Origin: Coprothermobacter sp.
Lineage (GTDB): Bacteria > Caldisericota > Caldisericia > Cryosericales > Cryosericaceae
Length of the DNA: 64,000 nucleotides
Direction: 5' to 3'
Assembly (NCBI GenBank): GCA_013824685.1
Contig: PNOG01000020.1
Coordinates: forward strand, 62,001-126,000
The notes below the pieces were generated by a model, which saw only the letters and a list, made by a program, of their open reading frames with translations, was not told the origin of the DNA and did not search any database. The translations under genes were made by a program, and so were the position numbers. Below, piece after piece: positions 46,545 to 54,996 of this stretch (position 1 is its first letter; each line of letters opens with the position of its first letter).

Positions 46545-47268
46545 ACTCAAGGGTCATGACCGTCTTGTCGGGAGAGGCGACTCCCTGGTCAACCCCATTT
46601 GCTGTCACCTGCGTATACATGGCATTGCCAAAGTCGACGACGACATGGTTCCCCGTAGCCTGTGTGCTGTCTCCCGGACGCAGGATTCCGGAGAAGACGA
46701 CGCTCCCGTCCACCGTAATCTCCAGCCATGCACGTTGAGTCGTCGGCGCGAATCTGAGCGTTATCGCCCCATCGGCTGGCAAGACTGGCGTGGTATCTGG
46801 AATGGAAGGTGTTGCAGGCACAGACGGCGTACTCGACGGCCCGGTCTGCCCTCCCGGCACGATGACCGTTGCCGGCCATTCCCTGGAAAGCAGAACGACG
46901 GCAGCTACGAGAGCTACTACTACGATCAGAACTGTGGAAACAAGGCTCCGCTTCTTCTTGTACGCTGGAACAGCTACCACAGAACGACCAAGCCTCGAGG
47001 GCTGCGCAGCCAGCGCGTCAGAGTCTACGGCAACGGTGGCAGACGAACCCACAAACGCCGCAACAACCTCGTCGCCATTCAGCCCAAGATACTGAGCGTA
47101 GCGACGCGCGTATGCCTTGAAGTACCCGTTCGGTTCCGGCGGACCGCCCGCTTCGATGGATTCAAGCACGGACTTGCGGAGCAGAGTTGCGCGGGCAACA
47201 TCCTCAAGCGACAATTCGAGTGACGTTCGCTTGTCCCGAAGAGCTGTACTGGCCTGTTGGCGATCCAT
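46519..47268 (-). CDS. rodZ: RodZ-like cytoskeletal/HTH membrane protein
   Basis: 249 residues. N-terminal HTH_25 domain (about 8-75; SLEDVARATLLRKSVLESIE, YFKAYARRYAQYLGL), a basic stretch, one membrane helix (about 110-130), a Pro/Thr/Ser linker and a C-terminal DUF4115 beta domain (WLEITVDGSVVFSGILRPGDS). RodZ links MreB to the membrane, implying a rod-shaped cell. ATG 47268 has AGGAGGGG upstream. Confidence 0.85.
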   Translation of the reverse strand: MDRQQASTALRDKRTSLELSLEDVARATLLRKSVLESIEAGGPPEPNGYFKAYARRYAQYLGLNGDEVVAAFVGSSATVAVDSDALAAQPSRLGRSVVAVPAYKKKRSLVSTVLIVVVALVAAVVLLSREWPATVIVPGGQTGPSSTPSVPATPSIPDTTPVLPADGAITLRFAPTTQRAWLEITVDGSVVFSGILRPGDSTQATGNHVVVDFGNAMYTQVTANGVDQGVASPDKTVMTLEYGSPAHTP

Positions 47269-47278
47269 CCTGCCCCTC

Positions 47279-49642
47279 CTAGCGGCGACGCTTGGAACCG
47301 CTTGCTGCTCCGGCCGGCAGGAGAGCCTCTTCAAGCACCTGCGCAATGTCGTTGACAAAGGTGAACTCAAGCTTCTTGCTGATATCGGGCGAAATCTTGC
47401 TCGTGTCGCGACGGTTTTCTTCGGGAAGGATCAGTTTCCTGATCCCCGCGCGGTATGCACCGAGCACCTTTGCCTTGATGCCGCCAACCGGCAGTACCTG
47501 TCCACGAAGTGTAATCTCACCAGTCATCGCTATGTCTGAACGCACTTTTCGGCCCGTGAGAGCCGAAACCATGGCTGTTGCCATGGTGACGCCGGCAGAT
47601 GGCCCTTCCTTCGGCACCGCGCCTTCGGGAACATGCACGTGCAGATCCGTCTTCTCAATGAAATGGGGGTCCAGCCCAATGTCGACAGCATGCGTACGGA
47701 TATAGCTGAGCGCAGCCTGGGCTGATTCCTTCATGACGTCGCCGAGTTGGCCCGTGAGTTGAAGATTACCTTTGCCGTCCATGCGCGTGGATTCGACATA
47801 CACAGTGTCACCACCATACTGAGTCACGACAAGACCGCACGCGACTCCTACGCGCGCTTCCTTGATAAGACTCGTGTACGAATATGGGGCCAGGTCCAGG
47901 TAGACGGCAAGGTTATCCGCGTGAACGGTGACGCCCGCGAACAATTTCTTCTCCTCCACTTTCGCTCTCGCTACCTTGCGGCATATCCTGACAAGCGAGC
48001 GCTCGAGTCCCCGTACTCCGGCTTCCCGCGTGTACTGCTGGATAATCGCCAACACGGCATGGTCATCGACGGCAAGGTCTTCCTGCTTCAGCCCATGCTG
48101 CTGCATGGCCTTGGGAAGAAGGAAATGCCGGGCTATCTGCTGTTTCTCCTCGTCTGTATATCCGGGAAGGGAAATGACCTCCATGCGGTCGAGGAGAGCA
48201 GATGGAATCGTCTCCGACACATTCGCCGTCGTCAGGAACAGGACCTCAGAAAGATCAAACGGGATCTCGATATAATGGTCGCTGAATTGCGTATTCTGTT
48301 CTGGATCGAGCGCCTCAAGCAGAGCAGCTGTCGGGTCGCCCCGGAAGTCCGCCCCTACCTTGTCGATCTCATCCAGAAGGAAGACTGGATTCTTGGTGCC
48401 CGCCTGCTTGATCCCCTGAATGATGCGCCCTGGCATGGCTCCAACGTACGTCCTGCGATGTCCGCGCACTTCCGCCTCGTCGCGGATGCCACCGAGGGAG
48501 ACGTGGACGAATTTCCTGTCGAGCGTCTCTGCAATGGACTTTCCCAGCGATGTCTTGCCAACGCCGGGCGGACCGACAAAGCAGAGGATCGGACCCTTGG
48601 CCTTGTCCGAAAGCTTGCGCACTGCAAGATACTCGAGTATCCGGTCCTTGATCTCTTCGAGCCCATAGTGGTCCTTGTCCAGGACCTTGCGTGCACGCTT
48701 CAGGTCGATCTTGTCGGCAGTCCTGATGTCCCATGGAAGGCCGACAAGCCAGTCAAGATATGTTCTGATGACGGAGCTTTCCGGACTCATGGCCGGCGTT
48801 TTCGCAAGTCTGGCCAACTCTTCATCGATCTTGTCGCGGGCGTACGCTGGCATATGGACCTTCTCGAGCTTCTGTCGATACTCACCGACCTCGCCAGCCT
48901 CCTCACCCTCTTCGCCGAGTTCTTTCTCGATTACTCTGACCTGCTCGCGGAGGTAGTACTCACGCTGGGACTGGTCGACCTTGGCTTTCACGTCGCTTTC
49001 GATTTTCCGCGCAAGCTCCAGCACATAGATCTCCTTGGCGAGAAGTTCAGCGATGCGGTGAAGCCGTTCCTCTGCATCCAGTACAGCAAGCAGCGCCTGC
49101 CGGTCTTCGGTCCCGAGCAGAAGGCTGCTCGCAATAAGGTCCGCGAACCTGTCCGGCTCCGTGACGCCCGAGACATTGTTCACTGTCTCCGAAGGCAATT
49201 TCCTGGACAACTCGACATACTGGGAGAACTGGTCGAGAACAACGCGCATGAGAGCCTGGCGCTCCGTCGACACCTTGTCGTCTACCGGCAATGGTTCGAC
49301 GCTGGCCACAAGCATCTCGTCGTCGTCCAGGCGCACGTTTGTGATGCGGACTCTGCGGACGCCCTCTACGAGGACTCGATCGCTCCCATCGGGCAGCTTG
49401 AGCAGCTGCAGTATCTCGGCACCGACGCCGATGTCATAGAGATCGGCAAGCCCGGGGTCTTCGTTCGACTCGTCCTTCTGGCATACAAGCACAATCTTGC
49501 GGTTGGCCGCCAACGCAGATTCGATGCTCTTCAACGATTTTGGCCTGCCTACAAAGAGGGGAAGGACATGATATGGAAAGACCACCACGTTCCGCAGCGG
49601 AATCAGTGGTGCTTCAGTCAGTTGCCAGTCACGTTCACTCAT
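47279..49642 (-). CDS. lon: ATP-dependent protease Lon
   Basis: Cytoplasmic AAA+ protease of 787 residues, LonA type. It has an N-terminal substrate domain ([21 protein letters not shown]), an AAA+ module ([27 protein letters not shown]) and a protease domain. The Ser-Lys dyad lies in [12 protein letters not shown] and [14 protein letters not shown]. It follows clpX by 18 bases with AGGAGA before the ATG. Last large gene of the quality-control operon. Confidence 0.98.
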   Translation of the reverse strand: MSERDWQLTEAPLIPLRNVVVFPYHVLPLFVGRPKSLKSIESALAANRKIVLVCQKDESNEDPGLADLYDIGVGAEILQLLKLPDGSDRVLVEGVRRVRITNVRLDDDEMLVASVEPLPVDDKVSTERQALMRVVLDQFSQYVELSRKLPSETVNNVSGVTEPDRFADLIASSLLLGTEDRQALLAVLDAEERLHRIAELLAKEIYVLELARKIESDVKAKVDQSQREYYLREQVRVIEKELGEEGEEAGEVGEYRQKLEKVHMPAYARDKIDEELARLAKTPAMSPESSVIRTYLDWLVGLPWDIRTADKIDLKRARKVLDKDHYGLEEIKDRILEYLAVRKLSDKAKGPILCFVGPPGVGKTSLGKSIAETLDRKFVHVSLGGIRDEAEVRGHRRTYVGAMPGRIIQGIKQAGTKNPVFLLDEIDKVGADFRGDPTAALLEALDPEQNTQFSDHYIEIPFDLSEVLFLTTANVSETIPSALLDRMEVISLPGYTDEEKQQIARHFLLPKAMQQHGLKQEDLAVDDHAVLAIIQQYTREAGVRGLERSLVRICRKVARAKVEEKKLFAGVTVHADNLAVYLDLAPYSYTSLIKEARVGVACGLVVTQYGGDTVYVESTRMDGKGNLQLTGQLGDVMKESAQAALSYIRTHAVDIGLDPHFIEKTDLHVHVPEGAVPKEGPSAGVTMATAMVSALTGRKVRSDIAMTGEITLRGQVLPVGGIKAKVLGAYRAGIRKLILPEENRRDTSKISPDISKKLEFTFVNDIAQVLEEALLPAGAASGSKRRR

Positions 49643-49660
49643 TGATGGTGTTCTCTCCTA

Positions 49661-50899
49661 TCAAGCAGATTCCGGCAAGGGAATGCGCTCGGTCGTCCCG
49701 TCGGTTCTCGTCGCAACGACCTCATGGCGATCGGAGAAAAACTCGTCTCCCACGGCTACCTCCGTGACTCCCTTGAAGGAAGGCAGTTCGAACATCAGAT
49801 CCACCATGGGCTGGTCGACTACGGACTTCAAACCACGGGCTCCCATGCCCATGTCTTTCGCTTTCTCGGCGATGCGTTCCAGTGCAGATTCGGTGAATGC
49901 CAGGTCGACTCCGTCCATGGCAAAAAGCTCCTGATACTGCTGGACGATCGAATTCTTCGGCTCGACCAGAATCCGCTTCAGGTCACCCACTGAGAGTTCT
50001 TCCAGCTCAAGTCTCAGGGGAAATCTGCCAACGAGCTCAGGCAACATGCCGAACTTGACAAAGTCGGAGCTGAGTAGCGTCCTGCCTTTGCGATCGGCTG
50101 GCTCGTGAACGAACCCAACCTCCCTCGGGTTTGCCCGGAGTCTCCTGATACTGTCTAGTCCGTCAAATGTCCCGCCGGCAATGAAGAGAACGTCTTGGGT
50201 GTTGAACTTGATGCTCTCCTGAAGAGGATGCTTGCGTCCACCTTGAGGGGGAACACTGGCAATCGTCCCTTCCACGATCTTGAGAAGCGCCTGCTGGACT
50301 CCTTCACCACTGACATCACGCGTGATCGAGGGGTTCTCTGACTTCCGCCCGATCTTGTCGATCTCGTCGATATAGACGATGCCGCACTCAGCCCGGGCAA
50401 CGTCGAAATTCGTAGCCTGCAGGAGTCCAAGGAGGATGTTCTCCACATCCTCGCCAACGTAGCCCGCCTCAGTGAGTGTCGTTGCATCGGCGATCGTGAA
50501 CGGAACATCAAGAATGCGGGCAAGAGTCCTGGCCAGATAGGTCTTCCCAACCCCCGTGGGGCCTGCGAGCAGGATGTTGGACTTCTCGATCTCTACCTTG
50601 GCGTCCTTCTTGGCTCTCAGGCGTTTGTAGTGATTGTACGCGCCGACGGCAAGTGCCTTCTTGACCTCATTCTGCCCAATGACGTACTCGTTCAGGCGCG
50701 CATAGATTTCCTTGGGGCGCAGCGACTTGAACTCGATGGCATGACTTTCATGCCTGGACTGCTGCATGAGTTGGTTGCCCCGCTCGATGCAATCGTCGCA
50801 GATATACGATCCGTCGAGTCCCTTGATGAGCAGACCGACTTCACTCGACTTCTTGCCGCAGAACGAGCAGGACGGCTCCTCGCTATTGTGGCTCGGCAT
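49661..50899 (-). CDS. clpX: ClpX, ATPase subunit of ClpXP
   Basis: AAA+ unfoldase of 412 residues that feeds ClpP. The N-terminal zinc domain has CSFCGK and CDDC. The AAA+ core has [29 protein letters not shown] and sensor regions; the pore loop includes [18 protein letters not shown] 50899 begins inside the clpP 3' end (17-base overlap), with GGGGAA upstream. Confidence 0.97.
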   Translation of the reverse strand: MPSHNSEEPSCSFCGKKSSEVGLLIKGLDGSYICDDCIERGNQLMQQSRHESHAIEFKSLRPKEIYARLNEYVIGQNEVKKALAVGAYNHYKRLRAKKDAKVEIEKSNILLAGPTGVGKTYLARTLARILDVPFTIADATTLTEAGYVGEDVENILLGLLQATNFDVARAECGIVYIDEIDKIGRKSENPSITRDVSGEGVQQALLKIVEGTIASVPPQGGRKHPLQESIKFNTQDVLFIAGGTFDGLDSIRRLRANPREVGFVHEPADRKGRTLLSSDFVKFGMLPELVGRFPLRLELEELSVGDLKRILVEPKNSIVQQYQELFAMDGVDLAFTESALERIAEKAKDMGMGARGLKSVVDQPMVDLMFELPSFKGVTEVAVGDEFFSDRHEVVATRTDGTTERIPLPESA

Positions 50900-51512
50900 T
50901 CTTCCCCAACGGGCCGGCTTCCCCTGCAACGCCAATCTTAGAGATGACCTGGTCTACGATGCCATACTCCACCGCCTCTTGGGCAGACATGAAGAAATCT
51001 CGCTCTGTGTCTCTTCGCACAATGTCGAGAGGTTTTCCCGTATGTGAGGCAAGAATGTTGCTCACGGACTCCTTGATCCGCAGAATCTCCTTGGCCTGGA
51101 TCTCAATGTCCGTCGCCTGCCCCTGTGCTCCGCCCCAGGGCTGGTGGATCATGATACGCGAATTCGGCAGCGCAAATCTCTTTCCCTTGCGTCCGGCAGC
51201 AAGAAGAATGGCTGCGAGGCTCGCTGCTTGTCCCAGACAGATGGTGGAAACGGGAGCGGTGATGTACTGCATGGTATCGTAGATCGCCATGCCGGGAGTG
51301 ACTTCGCCGCCAACGCTGTTGATATAGAGATAGATGTCTTTGGTGGCGTTCTCGGCAGTCAGATAGAGCATTTCGGCGACGATCAGGTTCGAGACCTGGG
51401 TATCGATCTCTCCGCCGAGGAACACGATGCGATCCTTCAGCAGCCGGGAGTAGATATCATAGCCACGCTCTCCATGAACCGTCTGTTCGACTACGTACGG
51501 AATGACGCTCAT
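50883..51512 (-). CDS. clpP: ClpP protease subunit
   Basis: Serine peptidase of 209 residues that forms the ClpXP chamber. The catalytic triad is visible: Ser in [14 protein letters not shown], His in [13 protein letters not shown], and Asp in [14 protein letters not shown]. The C-terminal end is extended by about 12 residues past the usual end. GGAGG precedes the ATG, which overlaps the tig stop by 4 bases. Confidence 0.98.
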   Translation of the reverse strand: MSVIPYVVEQTVHGERGYDIYSRLLKDRIVFLGGEIDTQVSNLIVAEMLYLTAENATKDIYLYINSVGGEVTPGMAIYDTMQYITAPVSTICLGQAASLAAILLAAGRKGKRFALPNSRIMIHQPWGGAQGQATDIEIQAKEILRIKESVSNILASHTGKPLDIVRRDTERDFFMSAQEAVEYGIVDQVISKIGVAGEAGPLGKNAEPQ

Positions 51513-52777
51513 TGGACCTCCTGCTTCGCCTCTGAGGGCTCCTTCAACTGAACTGCGCCAGCAATAAGGCTGCGCGTCTTCTCCCAGACGATCACGTTCC
51601 GGATCGTCTTGCGTCCAGTCTCCGTCGCCCCGTCGATACCTGCCTTGCCCAATTCTTCCTTATGCGACTCCACATACACCTCGATGTCTGCGTCCCCGGC
51701 CACGATACTGCACGCTCTCTCAGTTGCCTCCATCAAGAGGTCGCGCTGGAGCAGCTTGACGGCATCCGCTTCAACGTCCTTGGTCAATTGATCGGCGCTG
51801 ATATTATTGTACTTCAGGTACTCGTTGAGGGAAAGCCCATTGCGGGCAAGACTCTCCTTGATTTCGCCGAGCCGTTCCTGAGTCGCGTCACGCCGAATAT
51901 ACCCGGGGAAATCAATGCCCAGCTTCTCTGCTGCAGTCTCAATAGCACGGCCGACGATCGTGTCCTTCCTGGCCTCGTCCGCCTTGTGCTGTTCATCTTC
52001 TTCCAGGGTCTTCCGAAGCTCCACGAGGGAACCGAACGCACCGACAGTCCGGGCAAACTCGTCGTTGACTTCGGGAATGTGTTTCTCCGCGACGCCGTCG
52101 AGCGTGATGTCTCCCTCGAGGGCGCTCTCCAGCAGCTGCACACTGAAATGCTTCGATTCTCCGACATTCATTCCAGTGAGGAATGGCTCGTAGGCCTTGC
52201 CCACCTCGCCCTCGCCAACCGTGAACTCTGTGTGGTACGGATTCTGGGATTTCTCGGTCGCGACAGTGACAGTGACGGAATCGCCGTGGGCAGCAGGGCC
52301 ATCCTTCGGAGACGTCTCGGTCACAGCATCGACAAGAGCCCTGATCCGGCGTTCGACGGCTTTGGATGTGTCAGTCGAGACGCCTTCAACCTCCACGCCG
52401 CTCCACAGGTCATGATCTGCCTTGGGCATCTCGAAGACGCGTACGTCGACCTTGAGCCCCTTGGCGGCATCATCTTCCAGTACTGAATCGACGAGTTCGG
52501 GCTCAAAAATGAGGGCGTCGGTCTCCTTGTGTTCCTTGAGGAACGTGACATAGGTTTGAGAGGCTGCTTTCTGAAGGACGTCGTCCTTCAACTCCTCATC
52601 ACTCACATATTTGGCGACAATGGAAAGGGGAGCCTTGCCCGGACGGAACCCGGGTATGCGAAGTTTGCCGGCCATCGCCTGCATCGCCTCGCGGTGCATT
52701 GCTGAGACTTCGTCGGCACTGAATGTTGCAGAGAGTACGGTCGAATTGCCGATCTTGTTGGTGGTGGTGTATTCCAC
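51509..52777 (-). CDS. tig: trigger factor
   Basis: Ribosome-bound chaperone of 422 residues. The N-terminal ribosome-binding domain carries the signature [13 protein letters not shown] divergent PPIase domain covers about 150-230 and the rest is helical. GTG start with GGAGGAG upstream. Only 14 bases separate it from the 3' end of tRNA-Leu, which leaves no room for a separate promoter. Confidence 0.95.
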   Translation of the reverse strand: MEYTTTNKIGNSTVLSATFSADEVSAMHREAMQAMAGKLRIPGFRPGKAPLSIVAKYVSDEELKDDVLQKAASQTYVTFLKEHKETDALIFEPELVDSVLEDDAAKGLKVDVRVFEMPKADHDLWSGVEVEGVSTDTSKAVERRIRALVDAVTETSPKDGPAAHGDSVTVTVATEKSQNPYHTEFTVGEGEVGKAYEPFLTGMNVGESKHFSVQLLESALEGDITLDGVAEKHIPEVNDEFARTVGAFGSLVELRKTLEEDEQHKADEARKDTIVGRAIETAAEKLGIDFPGYIRRDATQERLGEIKESLARNGLSLNEYLKYNNISADQLTKDVEADAVKLLQRDLLMEATERACSIVAGDADIEVYVESHKEELGKAGIDGATETGRKTIRNVIVWEKTRSLIAGAVQLKEPSEAKQEVQ

Positions 52778-52791
52778 GGTCTCCTCCAGGT

Positions 52792-52876
52792 TGGTGCGAA
52801 GGGCGGGAGTCGAACCCGCATGGAATTACCCACTGGATCCTAGGTCCAGCGCGTCTGCCAGTTCCGCCACCCTCGC
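52792..52876 (-). tRNA. tRNA-Leu (TAG anticodon), C at position 33
   Basis: 85 bases including encoded CCA, with a long variable arm as in class II Leu tRNA. Acceptor GCGAGGG pairs with CCTTCGC with one G:U. The anticodon stem CTGGA/TCCAG encloses the loop CCTAGGA, so the anticodon is TAG (reads CUA) but position 33 is C instead of the near-universal U. Confidence 0.92.
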
Positions 52877-52922
52877 TGAATACTTACTGACATCGCAGGG
52901 AACTGAATCTTTGGGCAAGTGG

Positions 52923-52998
52923 TGGTGGGTCGTACAGGACTTGAACCTGTAACCGCCTGATTAAGAGTCAGATGCTCTACCAATTGAGCTAACGACCC
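52923..52998 (-). tRNA. tRNA-Lys (CTT anticodon)
   Basis: 76 bases with encoded CCA. The acceptor GGGTCGT pairs with ACGACCC; loop CTCTTAA gives anticodon CTT, reading AAG. The D-arm TAGCTCAATTGGTAGAGC and T-loop TTCAAGT are standard. Confidence 0.97.
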
Positions 52999-53107
52999 AC
53001 AACTTGAACGCAACGATTATAGGACTTTTCATGAGGGTGTCAAGCGATCCCGCGGCTACAACTGCATCATATGCCGCGCCGTCGGTTCTCGTAGCTCGAA
53101 ACACAAT

Positions 53108-53184
53108 TGGCGCGCCCAGCAGGAGTCGAACCCGCAACCTGCGGATCCGAAGTCCGCAGCTCTATCCAGTTGAGCTATGGGCGC
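53108..53184 (-). tRNA. tRNA-Arg (TCG anticodon)
   Basis: 77 bases with encoded CCA. The acceptor GCGCCCA pairs with TGGGCGC, discriminator G. Loop CTTCGGA gives TCG, reading CGA. Confidence 0.97.
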
Positions 53185-53198
53185 TAGCCTCACGATCC

Positions 53199-53275
53199 TG
53201 GTGCGCTTAGCAGGACTCGAACCTGCGACCTACGGATTAGGAATCCATCGCTCTATCCGCCTGAGCTATAAGCGC
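53199..53275 (-). tRNA. tRNA-Arg (CCT anticodon)
   Basis: 77 bases with encoded CCA. The acceptor GCGCTTA pairs with TAAGCGC, discriminator A. Loop TTCCTAA gives CCT, reading AGG. Confidence 0.97.
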
Positions 53276-53318
53276 AGTATTGCAAAGCGCATGATATCAA
53301 GGGTCGTGCTCACAAAAA

Positions 53319-53396
53319 TGGGGTGGGTAAGGAGACTCGAACTCCCAACATCTGGATCCACAGTCCAGTACTCTAACCAATTGAGCTATACCCACC
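53319..53396 (-). tRNA. tRNA-His (GTG anticodon)
   Basis: 78 bases with encoded CCA and the extra G-1 opposite discriminator C, the histidine identity pair. Loop CTGTGGA gives GTG, a substrate for the Tgt enzyme in this window. Confidence 0.97.
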
Positions 53397-53405
53397 ATAT
53401 CGGAC

Positions 53406-53482
53406 TGGCGAGCCCAGCAGGATTTGAACCTGCGACCGACGGATTAGAAATCCGTTGCTCTATCCAGCTGAGCTATGGGCCC
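53406..53482 (-). tRNA. tRNA-Arg (TCT anticodon)
   Basis: 77 bases with encoded CCA. The acceptor GGGCCCA pairs with TGGGCTC (one G:U), discriminator G. Loop TTTCTAA gives TCT, reading AGA. Confidence 0.97.
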
Positions 53483-53483
53483 A

Positions 53484-53560
53484 TGGTCGGGGCGAGTGGA
53501 TTTGAACCACCGATCTCATGGTCCCAAACCATGCGCGTTACCAAGCTACGCCACACCCCG
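53484..53560 (-). tRNA. tRNA-Pro (TGG anticodon)
   Basis: 77 bases with encoded CCA. C1-G72 pair typical of proline; acceptor CGGGGTG with CGCCCCG. Loop TTTGGGA gives TGG, reading CCA. It is first in the tRNA operon; tRNA-Arg(TCT) starts one base past its CCA. Confidence 0.97.
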
Positions 53561-53569
53561 AATAGAAAG

Positions 53570-53597
53570 AGAATACACGCAATCAGCCAAAAATCAA
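53570..53597 (-). promoter_or_regulatory. promoter of the tRNA operon
   Basis: Minus strand TTGATT (53592-53597), 16-base spacer, TATTCT (53570-53575), ending 9 bases before the tRNA-Pro 5' end. The -35 overlaps the rdgB stop region. Confidence 0.55.
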
Positions 53598-54202
53598 GGT
53601 CTCAGCGGCAGGGCCTCTTGAAGAGAACACCACAGAGCCCTGGCGGCCTGTGCACGGTGGCTGATACGGTCTTTGAGACCGGCATCCATCTCGCCAAAGG
53701 TGAGCGAGTACCCGTCCGGGGTGAACAGTGGATCATATCCAAAACCCTGAGACCCACGCGATTCCGCAGTCACGGTCCCGGCGACAGCGCCGGAGCAGAC
53801 AAGACACCGGCATGACCGAGGAAGAAACGCGACGATCCAGCACACGAACCGTGCAGGCGTTGACAATACGTGGTGCTCTGTGAGAAACGCTCCGAGCGCA
53901 GCCCTTTCCGAGAGATTCGCATACCGAAAGCGCGCAGAATGGGCTCCAGGCATATTGTCAAACAGGGGTAGCTCAAGGCCGGAGTCGTCCCCGAGGACAA
54001 CACAGTCATCGAGTCCCGAGGTCAGGACACTCAGGAGGCCCGACCGAGCTTTCCTGTACGCGTTCTGGTAGTAGGTGACGCCACACTCGACGACGCTCTC
54101 CACGTCCAGTTCTTCCAAGGGAAGCCGGCAGTCCAGACCTCTGAGAATACTGCCATATTCCTCCAGTTTGTGGGCGTTGCCGGTGACAAGTCGCAGCCTC
54201 AA
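53594..54202 (-). CDS. rdgB: non-canonical purine NTP pyrophosphatase (RdgB/HAM1)
   Basis: Removes dITP, ITP and XTP from the nucleotide pool. It has 202 residues. Motifs: TGNAHKLEEY, LGDDSGLELPLFDNMPGAHSARF, GFGYDPLF and the C-terminal SHRAQAARAL. TTG start overlapping the murI stop (TTGA). A Cys-rich segment at about 120-137 is unusual for the family. Confidence 0.94.
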   Translation of the reverse strand: MRLRLVTGNAHKLEEYGSILRGLDCRLPLEELDVESVVECGVTYYQNAYRKARSGLLSVLTSGLDDCVVLGDDSGLELPLFDNMPGAHSARFRYANLSERAALGAFLTEHHVLSTPARFVCWIVAFLPRSCRCLVCSGAVAGTVTAESRGSQGFGYDPLFTPDGYSLTFGEMDAGLKDRISHRAQAARALWCSLQEALPLRP

Positions 54203-54987
54203 ACGTCTGCAACCTCGACTGCGCTGACATAGTCACCAAGGAAGAGACGGGCCTTTTCGAGAAAGTCGCCAGGGTCGCCTGTCGTGAAGAACCTGTCCTG
54301 CTGTCCTGCCCCAGTGGTCAACCGACACTTCTCGAGCACCAGCCCTACCTCGTATGCAAGTTCCTTGCTTGGGTCGACAATCTTAACGCCCGGCCCAAGG
54401 ATGCCTTCCATGAGGCTGTTGAGGAAGGGGAAGTGGGTGCAACCCAGAACAAGGGTATCTGCTCCGAACTCCCGCACCGGCTTCAGAACGTCCGCGGCAT
54501 AGTCAGCCACATCCTGACCCTCGATGCTCCCAGCTTCCACAAGATTCACGAGCTCCTGCGACTGGAGTTCTATCATTTCTACCGTCGGATCCAGCAGGCC
54601 CATTGCCCTGAGATAGCCGTGGCTCCGTGCTGTCCCGGGGGTCGAAAGCACCGCGACTCTGCTGTTGCGGGTCGCCAGCTGTGCACTCTTGACGCCAGCA
54701 GAAATCATCCCCAGGACGGGGACGCTCACACGTTGCTGGATATCCGGAAAAACGGCGCTGGACGCCGTGTTGCAGGCCACAACGACCATTCGGGCTCCGT
54801 GAGCCTCGAGGAACTCGACGAGGGCCGTGGCCCTGCTGATCACCTGCTCCCTTGGCTTCGTTCCATACGGAAAAAAGCGGGAGTCGGCAATGTACATGAT
54901 AGCCTCTCGTGGCAATCGGTTCTTCAGCTCCCGAACGACCGCCAGTCCTCCGACTCCTGAGTCGAACACGCCTACGTAGGATTCCAC
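54199..54987 (-). CDS. murI: glutamate racemase
   Basis: Supplies D-glutamate for peptidoglycan. It has 262 residues, GTG start. The catalytic cysteines lie in VACNTASSAVF and GCTHFPFLNSLM; the N-terminal GVFDSGVGGLAV is diagnostic. It follows the amidase gene by 9 bases, a sensible cell-wall pairing. Confidence 0.96.
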   Translation of the reverse strand: MESYVGVFDSGVGGLAVVRELKNRLPREAIMYIADSRFFPYGTKPREQVISRATALVEFLEAHGARMVVVACNTASSAVFPDIQQRVSVPVLGMISAGVKSAQLATRNSRVAVLSTPGTARSHGYLRAMGLLDPTVEMIELQSQELVNLVEAGSIEGQDVADYAADVLKPVREFGADTLVLGCTHFPFLNSLMEGILGPGVKIVDPSKELAYEVGLVLEKCRLTTGAGQQDRFFTTGDPGDFLEKARLFLGDYVSAVEVADV

Positions 54988-54996
54988 TCGACCTCT

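Noticed and set aside
47747-49645. 632-codon open frame on the plus strand
   Set aside because: Antisense to lon, which has every catalytic motif in place.
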